Assembly: GCA_039636775.1 (NCBI GenBank)
Contig: CP143429.1
Span: 3,224,001-3,288,000 of the forward strand
Reading direction: 5' to 3'
DNA from: Micrococcaceae bacterium Sec5.8
GTDB taxonomy: Bacteria > Actinomycetota > Actinomycetes > Actinomycetales > Micrococcaceae
DNA: 64,000 bases
Shown here piece by piece: positions 49,463 to 58,337 of the stretch. Position numbers and translations under genes: made by a program. Position 1 is the stretch's first letter. Each line of letters opens with the position of its first letter. The notes beneath the pieces were generated by a model. The model saw only the letters and a program-made list of their open reading frames with translations. It was not told where the DNA came from and searched no databases.

Positions 49463-50617
49463 ATGACCTCCGGAGCTGTAAACCTCGATCCTGTGCTGGC
49501 GGCGCTGGCGGCTGCCCTCGGCGGCGAGGGTCCCGCCGTCGAATTTTCCGCGGGACCTGACGGTTCCGCCGTGGTGGAACCGGTGGAGACGCCCGGTGTG
49601 GAGGATGCCGCCGTCGTGGTGCGGACCTCCGGATCCACGGGCACGCCCAAAGCGACGGTCCTCACCGTGGACGCCCTGGCGGCGTCCTCCGTGGCCACGG
49701 CCTTCGCACTCAAGGGTGAGGGCCAGTGGCTGCTCGCATTGCCCGTGCAGTACGTGGCCGGGGTACAGGTGCTGGTGCGCTCCCTGTTCGCCGGCACCCG
49801 GCCGTGGGCCATGGACCTCTCCGCCGGGTTCACGCCCGCCGCGTTCACCGCCGCCGCCCTGGAGCTCACGGATAAGATCCGGTTCACCTCACTCGTTCCC
49901 ACCCAGCTGCAGCGGTTGCTGGACTCCCCGTCGGCCGAGACGCTTGCCGTGCTGCGGCGCTTCAACGGCATCCTGCTCGGCGGCGGCCCTGCCTCGCCCG
50001 CGCTGCTGGCCGCCGCGCGCGACGCCGGTGCCCGCGTGATCACCACCTACGGCTCCGCGGAGACCTGCGGCGGTTGTGTGTACGACGGTTTCCCGCTTGA
50101 GGACGTGCTGGCCCGGGTGGACGGGGACGGCAGGATCCTGCTGGGCGGCGCCACTCTGGCCGCCGGCTACCTCGGCGAACCGGCACCCACCGCCGCCGCC
50201 TTCTTTGCGGAGGACGGTGTCCGCTGGTACCGCACCAGCGACCTCGGCTCCATCGACCCCACCGGGAAGCTGACCGTTCTGGGCCGGGCCGACGACGTCG
50301 TCATCACCGGCGGCGTGAAGGTGTCCGCAGCGCACGTGCAGGCGGAGCTTGAGCAGTTCGACGGCGTCCTGGCAGCCTTCGTCGCCGGCGTCCCCTCGGC
50401 CGAATGGGGCCAGGCCCTCGCGGCGTACGTGGCCGTAGCGGACAGCTCACCGCAGGCCCTGGCGTCCTTCACTGCAGGGACCCCGTGGGCTGCCGCCCTG
50501 GGTGTTCGCGCCCCCAAAACCGTGCTGGCCGCCGGCGACCTGCTGTGGCTGCCGAACGGGAAACCGGACCGGCTTGCCATGACGGTTCGGCTCTCCGAGC
50601 TCCATCAGGGAAAATAG
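49463..50617 (+). CDS. menE: o-Succinylbenzoate-CoA ligase
   Basis: 384 residues with the AMP-binding loop RTSGSTGTPKATVL, TYGSAETCGG, the YRTSDLGSID motif and the C-terminal GRADDVVITGG with the final lysine in NGKPDRLAM. Somewhat shorter than the usual MenE, as is common in actinobacteria. It makes the CoA thioester used by MenB, with which it is in an operon. Confidence 0.94.
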   Translation: MTSGAVNLDPVLAALAAALGGEGPAVEFSAGPDGSAVVEPVETPGVEDAAVVVRTSGSTGTPKATVLTVDALAASSVATAFALKGEGQWLLALPVQYVAGVQVLVRSLFAGTRPWAMDLSAGFTPAAFTAAALELTDKIRFTSLVPTQLQRLLDSPSAETLAVLRRFNGILLGGGPASPALLAAARDAGARVITTYGSAETCGGCVYDGFPLEDVLARVDGDGRILLGGATLAAGYLGEPAPTAAAFFAEDGVRWYRTSDLGSIDPTGKLTVLGRADDVVITGGVKVSAAHVQAELEQFDGVLAAFVAGVPSAEWGQALAAYVAVADSSPQALASFTAGTPWAAALGVRAPKTVLAAGDLLWLPNGKPDRLAMTVRLSELHQGK

Positions 50618-50666
50618 ATAAGCCGGGCACTCCCGGCGCCGCCCAACCAACACGAGGTACTAAAAC

Positions 50667-51548
50667 GTGGCTACAGCCGCTCAATGGATCGAAGGCGCCC
50701 GACTGCGCACCCTGCCGGCCGCGATCGCGCCGGTGCTGATCGGCACCGCCGCCGCGTACGAACTGGACTCCTTCCGCCCGCTCAACGCCGTGCTGGCCGC
50801 GCTGGTTGCCTTGCTGCTGCAGATCGGCGTCAACTACGCGAACGACTATTCGGACGGCATCCGGGGCACCGACGAGGACCGGGTGGGCCCGCTCCGGCTG
50901 GTGGGCTCCCGCGCGGCGAAACCCGAGCACGTCAAGTACGCCGCGTTCGCAGCCTTCGGACTGGCGATGGTGTTCGGCCTGGGCCTGGTGATCCTCTCCC
51001 AGGCCTGGTGGCTGGTATTGGTGGGTCTGGGTTGCGTTCTCGCTGCCTGGGGCTACACAGGCGGGAAGAACCCTTACGGCTACCTGGGCCTGGGCGATCT
51101 GTTCGTGTTTGTGTTCTTTGGCCTCGTCGCGACCCTTGGCACCACGTACACGCAGGCCGGTCAGATCAGCGTCCCCGCCATCGTCGGCGCCATCGGCACC
51201 GGCCTCATCGCCTGCGCGCTGCTCATGGCCAACAACGTCCGCGACATCCCTACCGACCGGAAGGCCGGAAAGAAGACTCTGGCCGTGCGGCTCGGGGATA
51301 AGCATGCCCGGGAGAGCTATGTGCTGATGCTCGCCGTGGCCATCCTGCTGCCGGTTGTGCTGGCGCCGGCCCGGCCGTGGGTGCTGATTGTGCTGCTGTT
51401 GATCCCGGCGAGCCTGATGCCGTCCTGGCTGATGATTGCTGGCCGGCGCCGCAAGAGCCTTATCCCGGTGCTCAAACAGACCGGACTCATCAATCTTGGC
51501 TACGCCGTGTTGTTCTCGCTCGGTTTGGTGCTGAGCCACGGTTTCTAG
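50667..51548 (+). CDS. menA: 1,4-dihydroxy-2-naphthoate polyprenyltransferase
   Basis: 293 residues with about eight membrane helices. The two Asp-rich prenyltransferase motifs are NYANDYSDGIRGTDEDR and ANNVRDIPTDRKAGKKTLAV. It attaches the polyprenyl chain to dihydroxynaphthoate at the membrane. GTG start 50667. Last gene of the men operon; the methyltransferase is not in this window. Confidence 0.95.
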   Translation: MATAAQWIEGARLRTLPAAIAPVLIGTAAAYELDSFRPLNAVLAALVALLLQIGVNYANDYSDGIRGTDEDRVGPLRLVGSRAAKPEHVKYAAFAAFGLAMVFGLGLVILSQAWWLVLVGLGCVLAAWGYTGGKNPYGYLGLGDLFVFVFFGLVATLGTTYTQAGQISVPAIVGAIGTGLIACALLMANNVRDIPTDRKAGKKTLAVRLGDKHARESYVLMLAVAILLPVVLAPARPWVLIVLLLIPASLMPSWLMIAGRRRKSLIPVLKQTGLINLGYAVLFSLGLVLSHGF

Positions 51549-51665
51549 GCGCCTGGTCCCCCGGCGGCCTCCGGGACGCGTTTCTGCGGACGCGGACGTA
51601 GACGCTGCGGGCATAGCGGCGCCAGTCCAGCGGCCGCGGGTCAGCGGCGCCAGGAGTCGTGGGAG

Positions 51666-51974
51666 CTAGGAGTCCTTCGGGCGACTGTCTTTGTGCACGG
51701 TGATGTCCGGGTGCGCATCAACCAGGCGGTCCTCGGCGTCGGCGTCTGCCCTTTCCCCAGCGCTGCGCAAAGGCTTGGCCTTGCCGGAGAAACGCTGGTG
51801 CAGCGACGCAGCAGCGGCGTCGCGCTGCTTCTGGAAGAACAGGAAGCTAATCGCGAACGCCATCATGCCTGCGCATAGGACGGCGAGCAGCCAGCCGAGC
51901 TCAAGGTAGAGGAACAGCGCGAACAAGGGCAGAAAGAGCGCAAGCCGGATCAGGGAGTATTTCAAGAAATCCAC
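51666..51974 (-). CDS. DUF4229 small membrane protein
   Basis: 102 residues with two membrane helices at about 8-25 and 28-47, and a charged tail with QKQRDAAAASLHQRFSGKA. This matches DUF4229 proteins conserved beside men genes in actinobacteria. GTG start at 51974. Divergent from the neighbouring gene; role unknown. Confidence 0.82.
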   Translation of the reverse strand: MDFLKYSLIRLALFLPLFALFLYLELGWLLAVLCAGMMAFAISFLFFQKQRDAAAASLHQRFSGKAKPLRSAGERADADAEDRLVDAHPDITVHKDSRPKDS

Positions 51975-52081
51975 ACTCCAAGTTTAGCCGCCGCCGGCCG
52001 GCCCGCCCCACCGAGGTTGCATCGTGCGTACGATGCGGACGAGGAGGCGCCGTGAGCTCCCCCGACGGCTAAACTGGAAGC

Positions 52082-52501
52082 ATGCTCCTCCGTGTAGTGG
52101 TTGCCGTCGCAATACTCGTTGTCTTTGTCTACGGACTCATCGACGTGATCCGCACTGATTCGCGCCAGACCAAGGGGATTTCGAAGCCAGCCTGGATTGT
52201 GGTGCAGATCGTCCTTCCGGTAATCGGGGCCATCCTCTGGTTTCTTATCGGCCGACCCCGCGGCACAGCCCCCGCCCGTCCCACGTACAGCCACACCGTA
52301 GCGCCGGACGACGACCCGGATTTCCTGCGCAACCTGGAGCTCCGCCGCCGCAACCAGGCCGAGGCCGACCGCCTCAAGAAGCTCAAGGCAGATCTTGAAG
52401 CGAAGGAGCGCACCGTGGGTGACGACTCCGGCAAGCACACGAACGAACCGGGCGAAGCCCACGGCAGCGGCGACCCGCAGGGCACCGACGAGGTCAAGTA
52501 G
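52082..52501 (+). CDS. PLDc_N-type small membrane protein
   Basis: 139 residues with two membrane helices (about 3-20 and 36-57) around the motif DVIRTDSRQTKGISKPAW, then WFLIGRPRG. This matches the phospholipase D N-terminal domain family that occurs as stand-alone proteins in actinobacteria. A charged helical tail (about 85-139) follows. Function unknown; usually found near men genes. Confidence 0.82.
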   Translation: MLLRVVVAVAILVVFVYGLIDVIRTDSRQTKGISKPAWIVVQIVLPVIGAILWFLIGRPRGTAPARPTYSHTVAPDDDPDFLRNLELRRRNQAEADRLKKLKADLEAKERTVGDDSGKHTNEPGEAHGSGDPQGTDEVK

Positions 52502-52630
52502 CCTTCTCCAGGCATTCCCGGCCTTCCTTCCCGCGGCCGCGCCAGGCACCAAGAGATCCCGGGGCCCGCACTCGTCCTCCACTCTGTGGAAAACCCAGGA
52601 GTTCACGGCTGCTGGGCGCAGGCTACTCGT

Positions 52631-53578
52631 ATGCGCCCGCCCAAAGACCTTCCCCCGCAGCTCCAAAACCGGCCTTTCACAGTGGCCCAGGCCCGCGCTG
52701 CAGGACTAAGCCGGCGCCGGACACGGGCTCGGGATCTCGCAAGCCCGTGTCACGGAGTCCGAACCGCAGCCGCCATGCCGGACATATCGACGGCACGTCT
52801 GCGCGCACTGGCTGCTGTAACCGGCGCAACTGTCAGTCACTTGTCCGCAGCCGTGCTTTGGCGATTCCCCCTGCCGCCGGCGCTGGAGAATCCGGCCGTC
52901 ATCCACCTGATAAGTGATCCGAGCAGGCGGGCCGTGCGGCACAAGTATGTGGTGGGCCATCAGCAGTTCCTCGAGCCTGCCGAAGTCGTCACCGGCACCT
53001 GGATGAACTGCACCTCCCCCGCACGGACCTGGTTCGACCTTGCCGGAATACTCAGCCTCGATGACTTGGTGATCGCCGGCGACTTCCTCCTGCGGCGAAG
53101 AAACCCGCTCACGACGCCGGCCGCCTTGGACGAGTTTCTCTCCGGGAAACAAGGCAGGAAAGGCTACCGGTGCGCCATGCAGGCCCGGGCACTCATGCGC
53201 GCCAACACGGACTCCCCCAAGGAGACCGAACTCCGTCTGATCCTGGTCAGACATGGCTTGCCGGAGCCCGGAGTGAACATTCCCGTCCTGGACGAGAACG
53301 GAAACTGGATTCAAGATCCTGATCTGTCCTACGACCGGGAAAAGGTAGCGATCCAGTACGACGGCGGGCACCACGCCGATCCCCTGCAACGCCGCAGCGA
53401 CATTTACCGGGATGAGAGCGCCCGGGATGCGGGGTGGCGCGTGGTCGTGCTGACGCAACGCGACCTGCACCCTCTGGCGCCCGGTAGGGAGCCGGGTGCC
53501 GTGACCCGGGTGCGCCGGGCCCTGACGGAGCGTGGCTGGGCGCCAGGCCACGGTTCTATGCCACGGCGGCCGTCCTAG
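52631..53578 (+). CDS. AbiEi-like / Vsr-type endonuclease-fold protein
   Basis: 315 residues from ATG 52631. The N-terminal third has a winged-helix/AbiEi-like opening (PFTVAQARAAGLSRRRTRAR). The C-terminal part carries a PD-(D/E)xK-type signature: PDLSYDREKVAIQYDGGHHA followed by a RRSDIYRDESARDAGWRVVVL, as in DUF559 and Vsr-like nucleases. Such orphan proteins are frequent in actinobacteria and their function is untested. There is no cognate AbiEii toxin next to it. It is followed by a repeat-rich gap. Confidence 0.7.
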   Translation: MRPPKDLPPQLQNRPFTVAQARAAGLSRRRTRARDLASPCHGVRTAAAMPDISTARLRALAAVTGATVSHLSAAVLWRFPLPPALENPAVIHLISDPSRRAVRHKYVVGHQQFLEPAEVVTGTWMNCTSPARTWFDLAGILSLDDLVIAGDFLLRRRNPLTTPAALDEFLSGKQGRKGYRCAMQARALMRANTDSPKETELRLILVRHGLPEPGVNIPVLDENGNWIQDPDLSYDREKVAIQYDGGHHADPLQRRSDIYRDESARDAGWRVVVLTQRDLHPLAPGREPGAVTRVRRALTERGWAPGHGSMPRRPS

Positions 53579-53603
53579 CCACTTATCCGATCTGTCCGGC
53601 CTT

Positions 53604-53893
53604 GTCCCCGGCCACCCATCTGACGCAAATGGCCGCCACACCGTGTCCCCGGCCACCCATCTGACGCAAATGGCCGCCACACCGTGCGGCTTAGCGGCCA
53701 TTTGTGGTGAACCGACGGAGCGCGAAGCCCTCCACGGGCTGGGGACGGTACCCGGGCCAAACCCATCACGGTCTCCCAGCGAAGCACCGCCTCCCCGGCA
53801 CCCATCTGGCGCGAACGGCCGCTATGCCGCGACTCCAGCCACCTAATTGACGCACATGGCCGCTAAGCGGTGCGGCTTAGCGGCCATTTGTGG
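53604..53893. repeat. REP-like repeat cluster with a tandem 41-bp duplication
   Basis: The 367-bp gap has no believable gene. A 41-bp unit is repeated exactly at 53604-53644 and 53645-53685. The block GCGGCTTAGCGGCCATTTGTGG occurs at 53686-53707 and again at 53872-53893, and the last copy forms a 12-bp hairpin (53856-53867 with 53876-53887). The GGCCGCTATGCCGC word near 53818 is shared with the gap after csbD. Confidence 0.85.
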
Positions 53894-53897
53894 CACA

Positions 53898-53918
53898 TTT
53901 CCGGGTCAGGCCCGGAAA
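53898..53918. terminator. Possible terminator after ccsB
   Basis: TTTCCGGG and CCCGGAAA form an 8-bp stem with a 5-base loop, about 30 bases after the ccsB stop. No T-run follows, so Rho-independent function is uncertain. Confidence 0.4.
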
Positions 53919-53945
53919 CGGGCGGGGAAGCCCGTGGGGCGAGGG

Positions 53946-55055
53946 CTAGAGCCCCGAGTAGGAGTGCAGTCCGTTGAAGAACTGGTTCACGATGGTGAAG
54001 TTGAAGACCACACAGAGGTAACCGACGATCGACAGCCAGGCCGCACGGGTTCCGGTCCAACCACGGGTGGCGCGGGCGTGCAGGTAGCCGGCGTAAACCA
54101 CCCAGATCACGAAGGTCCAAACCTCTTTGGTGTCCCAGCCCCAGAAGCGGCCCCACGCCTTTTCGGCCCAGATGGCGCCGAACATCAGCGTGAAGGTCCA
54201 GCCGACGAAGGCGATGGCATTGATTCGGTAGGAAAGGTTCTCCAGGCTCAGCGCGGACGGAACCAAGCGCATGAAACCAAGCTTGTCGGCCCCGCCTGCC
54301 GCGACGGTCTTCTGCCGGTGCGACTGAACCAACTGCAGTGCGGACATGGCGAAGGTCAAGGTGAACAGGGCGGAGGACAGCACGGCGATCGAGACGTGAA
54401 TGATCAGCCAATAGCTCTGCAGAGCCGGTACGAGGTGTCCCACAGGGGTCCAGTAGGCCACCGAGGCAGCCACGAGCATGATGATTGCCAGGCCCACCAC
54501 AAAAGTACCCAGGAAGCGCAGGTCTCGACGGATCAGGACCACCAAGAAAACAGCCACAGCGACGAACGCGCCGGTGGTGAGGAATTCGTACATGTTGCCC
54601 CACGGCACCCGGCCCGAACCGATGGCCCGGGTGATGACGCCGGCCGCGTGGATGGCGACGCCCAACACTGTCAGGGCCACAGCTACCCGCGCGGGAGCAC
54701 GGCGTTCAGCGGAGTACCGCATGGCGCCGTCAGCGGTCTGGCCCACGCCGGCGGCATTCCCACCGCCAGCCCCTGCCACGGCCGACGACGGGCGTTCGGC
54801 CCGGCCCACCGGCCCGGCCACGTCTGCGTCGGCCCGGTCAACAATCCCGCCGGAGGCCCCGACGCCGGCGCCCACTGGAACGCGGGCTGCCTCGGCGCCG
54901 GACAGTTCCGCCGCCTTGAGGTCCACTGCGCGCAGTGTTTTGCTGCTCTTGGCCAGGTCCCAGGCGAAGGCGATGAAGGCCACCGTGTACGTGCCGGCCG
55001 CGAGGAGCATGAACAACTCGCTGTACTGGCCCATGGTTTCGTTGATGGGGAACAT
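53946..55055 (-). CDS. ccsB: System II cytochrome c biogenesis protein CcsB/ResC
   Basis: 369 residues, multi-pass. The haem-handling WWD-like motif is GRFWGWDTKEVWTFVIW, with flanking conserved histidines in the preceding and following segments. A long low-complexity loop (about 50-110) is lineage-specific. With ResB it forms the haem exporter/ligase that attaches haem to apocytochrome c. Its ATG shares one base with the resB stop (TAATG). Confidence 0.94.
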   Translation of the reverse strand: MFPINETMGQYSELFMLLAAGTYTVAFIAFAWDLAKSSKTLRAVDLKAAELSGAEAARVPVGAGVGASGGIVDRADADVAGPVGRAERPSSAVAGAGGGNAAGVGQTADGAMRYSAERRAPARVAVALTVLGVAIHAAGVITRAIGSGRVPWGNMYEFLTTGAFVAVAVFLVVLIRRDLRFLGTFVVGLAIIMLVAASVAYWTPVGHLVPALQSYWLIIHVSIAVLSSALFTLTFAMSALQLVQSHRQKTVAAGGADKLGFMRLVPSALSLENLSYRINAIAFVGWTFTLMFGAIWAEKAWGRFWGWDTKEVWTFVIWVVYAGYLHARATRGWTGTRAAWLSIVGYLCVVFNFTIVNQFFNGLHSYSGL

Positions 55056-56947
55056 TACTTATCCTTCTTTGACTCGGAAGAGCCTGCTGTGGACTGGATG
55101 AAGTCTGCTGCGGGGTGTGCGGGGGCGGGCTCGGTCCCGGCGCCGGGCTGTGTGCTATCCGCCCGGTCATTATCCGCCCTCCCGCTGGGAGCAGTCTGGG
55201 AGGTGTCGTCGTCAAGGACCCAGGCACCGGCGAACAGCTTGCGGATCGCGGCTGCCTCCCCGGCGAGCCGGTGGTCCTCGCCGCGCGCCAGGAGCCCGTA
55301 TTCGACCATGGTGCGGCCGTCCTCGTGGGTGCCGGTCCGGACCCAGACCCGGCGGCGGTTCACGTACAGCGAGGTGACCAGACCGGCCACCGCCAGAAGT
55401 GCAAAGATCAGCGCATAGAGCTGGCCCGGGTTGTGGTGGATATCGACGCCCACGTATCGCTTCACGCCGTCGAAACTGATGGTGCCCTTGCCGTCCGGAA
55501 GGGTGTGGGTGGTTCCCGGCGTCAGGACAATGCCCTTGGTGTCGAGGTTCCGGGCGTTGAGCGGCGTTAGCTTTTTCACGTCGAGTTCGAAGACGTTCTG
55601 CGGCGCACCATCGTTCAGGCCGAGGTCGCCGTAGTAGGAGTTCAGGGTCAGCTGCGGGTTGATCAGCTCGGGATCTCCGCTGAAGGAGACGCCTGCATCG
55701 GTGACAAACGCGGTGGGCAGGAAGAACCCCGCGAAAGCGAGCTGCTCCGGCTTGGCGTCGGGGACCTTGATGACCACGGAGGAGTAGTAGTTATCGCCCT
55801 GCAGCTTGGCGACCACCGGGCCCTGCATGGCAATGTTGCCTGCGCCGTCGCGGACGGTCACTACGGGAGCGTAGCCATTGCCGGTGAGGTACATGCTGGT
55901 GCCACCCAAACTGAGCGGATCGTTGACTTTCAGGACTTCTTTCTTCGCGGGGGCGTCCGGCGTTTCCTTCGTGGTCACATCGGCCTTGAAATCGATGGGC
56001 TGGCCGAACTTGCCCTTGGACTCCCGGTCGAAGGTGATCTGGAATTTATCCAGCTGGACCGAATACGGCTGCAACTGGCTGCTTTGGAAGTTGGAGCCCG
56101 GAGTGAACTGGTCGTAGCCGACGAGCGTATTGACGAAGGTGTCGCCCTCCACCAGGATCCGCTGCCCGCTGTAGCCAAACAGGCCACCCGCCGCGACGGA
56201 CACCAGAACACCGATCAAGGACGTGTGGAAGAGCAGGTTGCCGACCTCCCGAAGGAATCCCCGCTCGGCGCCCACAGACGGCCGGACTCCGTCGCGGTCA
56301 CGGATATCCACGCGGTAACCGCGCTTCTTCAGCAACCCGGCGGCATCGGTGATGGCGCGCGACGCCGGGACGCCGGCGTCCGCGGAAATCACCAGTGTGC
56401 CGTATTCGGGGAGGCGGGACAGCCGTGCGGGCGTCCGCGGCGGCTGGGACCGCATGGCCTTGTAGTGCGCAATGGCGCGCGGGACCACGCAGCCGATCAA
56501 CGAGACGAACAGCAGGATGTAAATCGCGGAGAACCACGCGGAAGAGTACACGTCATACAGCTGGAGCGAGTCGAGGATCTTGCCGTAGTCCGGATGGTCC
56601 TTGATGTATTGCGTGACGATTGACGGGTTGGCCGGCCGCTGCGGGAAAAGCGAGCCGGGAACCGCGGCGACGGCCAGCAGCAGCAGCAGGAACAGCGCGG
56701 TGCGCATGCTGGTCAGCTGGGTCCAGGCCCAGCGGAGCATGCCCAGCGGGCCAAGCGTAGGCAGGACAGCGTCAGCTTTCGCGGCGGCTACCGGGCTGCC
56801 CGCTTCGGACCTGCCCGGTTTGCCGGGCCTGCGCGACGTACCGGGTTTAACGGCCGTGCCGTCGTGTGCGGGGCCGTCAGGCGTGGTGCCCTCAGGTGTG
56901 GGGCCGGGGGCCGGGGAATTCTTCTCTACGTTCACTCGCTCGCTCAT
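55055..56947 (-). CDS. resB: System II cytochrome c biogenesis protein ResB
   Basis: 630 residues from ATG 56947, with a disordered Pro-rich N-terminus, three to four membrane helices (beginning around 75) and a large periplasmic-type domain typical of ResB, for example GNLLFHTSLIGVLVSVAAGG, with a final helix at about 515-540. It partners CcsB in haem ligation. The start overlaps the ccdA stop by one base (TGATG). Upstream in-frame residues run through ccdA and are not coding. Confidence 0.94.
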   Translation of the reverse strand: MSERVNVEKNSPAPGPTPEGTTPDGPAHDGTAVKPGTSRRPGKPGRSEAGSPVAAAKADAVLPTLGPLGMLRWAWTQLTSMRTALFLLLLLAVAAVPGSLFPQRPANPSIVTQYIKDHPDYGKILDSLQLYDVYSSAWFSAIYILLFVSLIGCVVPRAIAHYKAMRSQPPRTPARLSRLPEYGTLVISADAGVPASRAITDAAGLLKKRGYRVDIRDRDGVRPSVGAERGFLREVGNLLFHTSLIGVLVSVAAGGLFGYSGQRILVEGDTFVNTLVGYDQFTPGSNFQSSQLQPYSVQLDKFQITFDRESKGKFGQPIDFKADVTTKETPDAPAKKEVLKVNDPLSLGGTSMYLTGNGYAPVVTVRDGAGNIAMQGPVVAKLQGDNYYSSVVIKVPDAKPEQLAFAGFFLPTAFVTDAGVSFSGDPELINPQLTLNSYYGDLGLNDGAPQNVFELDVKKLTPLNARNLDTKGIVLTPGTTHTLPDGKGTISFDGVKRYVGVDIHHNPGQLYALIFALLAVAGLVTSLYVNRRRVWVRTGTHEDGRTMVEYGLLARGEDHRLAGEAAAIRKLFAGAWVLDDDTSQTAPSGRADNDRADSTQPGAGTEPAPAHPAADFIQSTAGSSESKKDK

Positions 56948-57702
56948 CAGATCGGCAATTTCACATCGGTTTGAAACCAGTACTGCAACTCGGAAACCCA
57001 GGTTCCCCACACGCCGCTGGCCATCAGCAGGCCAAGGCCCACGAGGATTCCGCCGCCAATGCGCTGGATTGCAAGCCGGTGCTTGCGGAAGAAGGACATC
57101 ACGCCGATCCCCCGGCGGACAGCCAGCGCGATCAGCAGGAACGGAATGCCCAGGCCCAGGCTGTACACGAAGGCAAGGAACGCTCCTTTGGCAGCCGAGG
57201 ACCCACCGGAGAGGCTCAGCAGTTGGACCGCGGAATAGGTCGGACCGATGCAGGGTGCCCAGCCGAGGCCAAAGGTGATGCCCAGCAGCGGCGCCCCCCA
57301 CAACCCCGCCGGCGGCTTCGACTGGATTTTCGCGTCACGCTGGAGCCAGCCGAAGCCGCCCATGAACACCACACCCATGATGATCACCAGGACACCCAGC
57401 ACCTGGGTGATCCAGGCGTTCTGCGAGCCGGTGATCAGCGTCCCCAACTGCCCGAAGGCACCGCCGAGTAATACGAAGATGACCGAGAACCCGAGGACAA
57501 AGAGCCCGATCCCGGCCAGCATGCGGCCGCGCTTCTGCTTCTGGAGGTCCACGCCGGTCAGTCCCGTGACGTAGCCGAGGTACCCCGGGACGAGGGGAAG
57601 TACGCACGGGGACAGGAAGGAAACGAAGCCGGCAAGCAGCGCCACGGGGATGGCAAGCAGCAGCGATCCACTCAAGATGGCTTCGGCGAAGGGGCTGTTC
57701 AC
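56947..57702 (-). CDS. ccdA: Thiol-disulfide transmembrane protein CcdA
   Basis: 251 residues with six membrane helices. The functional cysteines are in VSFLSPCVLPLVPGYLGYV and LGWAPCIGPTYSAV. It passes reducing power from cytoplasmic thioredoxin to the outside for cytochrome c maturation. GTG start at 57702. It lies between the thioredoxin-like lipoprotein gene and resB in a single leftward operon. Confidence 0.94.
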   Translation of the reverse strand: MNSPFAEAILSGSLLLAIPVALLAGFVSFLSPCVLPLVPGYLGYVTGLTGVDLQKQKRGRMLAGIGLFVLGFSVIFVLLGGAFGQLGTLITGSQNAWITQVLGVLVIIMGVVFMGGFGWLQRDAKIQSKPPAGLWGAPLLGITFGLGWAPCIGPTYSAVQLLSLSGGSSAAKGAFLAFVYSLGLGIPFLLIALAVRRGIGVMSFFRKHRLAIQRIGGGILVGLGLLMASGVWGTWVSELQYWFQTDVKLPI

Positions 57703-57717
57703 GGCGGCGCCTGTCCG

Positions 57718-58335
57718 CTACTCGGCCACGGCGGCGGCGATGAGGGACTTGAGGGTGCCCTTCTGGATCTCGCCCAGCACACGGGACGCGACCCGGCCCT
57801 GTTTGTCGAGCACCAGTGTGGTGGGCACGGCTCCCGGCGGAACCAGACCGGAGACGGCCAACAGGACGGCCCCGTCCTTGTCGTTGAAGCTCGGATACGT
57901 CAGGTTGAACGTCTGGTCGAACGCCTCCGCCGTTGCTTTCTCGTCGCGGAGGTTGACCCCGAAGAACTGCACACCCTGGCTTTTGAACTCCTGGTGCAGC
58001 TCCTCCAGCGAGGGCGCCTCCACCCGGCACGGCGCGCAGGCCGCAAACCAGAAGTTGAGCACTGTCACTTTGCCCTGGAACGCCTCAGCCGTCACCGCGG
58101 AGCCGTCAAAGAGGGTCCCCTGGATGGCGATGGGGCTCTTGCGGTCCGCGAGGGCGAATTCCGTCACCGAACCGTCGCCGGCGACGTAGTTCTTGTTGTC
58201 GCCCGCTCTGGCCTGCTGGGCCAGCGCATCCTCCTGCGCGCAGCCGGAGAGCCCCAGCACGACGGCGAGCGCGGCACCGCCCGCCGTCAGGACACTGCGG
58301 CGGGACACGGGTGACGAGGCGCGGTTGCGGCTCAT
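57718..58335 (-). CDS. TlpA/ResA-like thiol-disulfide oxidoreductase lipoprotein
   Basis: 205 residues from ATG 58335. A signal with twin arginines (SRRSVLTAGG) ends in a lipobox with Cys32 (LGLSGC). The thioredoxin-like domain has the active site FWFAACAPC (Cys100/Cys103). It reduces apocytochrome c cysteines, receiving electrons from CcdA encoded next. Located 2 bases after the histidine phosphatase gene. Confidence 0.93.
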   Translation of the reverse strand: MSRNRASSPVSRRSVLTAGGAALAVVLGLSGCAQEDALAQQARAGDNKNYVAGDGSVTEFALADRKSPIAIQGTLFDGSAVTAEAFQGKVTVLNFWFAACAPCRVEAPSLEELHQEFKSQGVQFFGVNLRDEKATAEAFDQTFNLTYPSFNDKDGAVLLAVSGLVPPGAVPTTLVLDKQGRVASRVLGEIQKGTLKSLIAAAVAE

Positions 58336-58337
58336 CC

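Noticed and set aside
53579-53945. CRISPR array in the repeat-rich gap before ccsB
   Set aside because: There are only two tandem 41-bp copies without unique spacers, and the hairpin words match REP-like elements; no cas genes are present.
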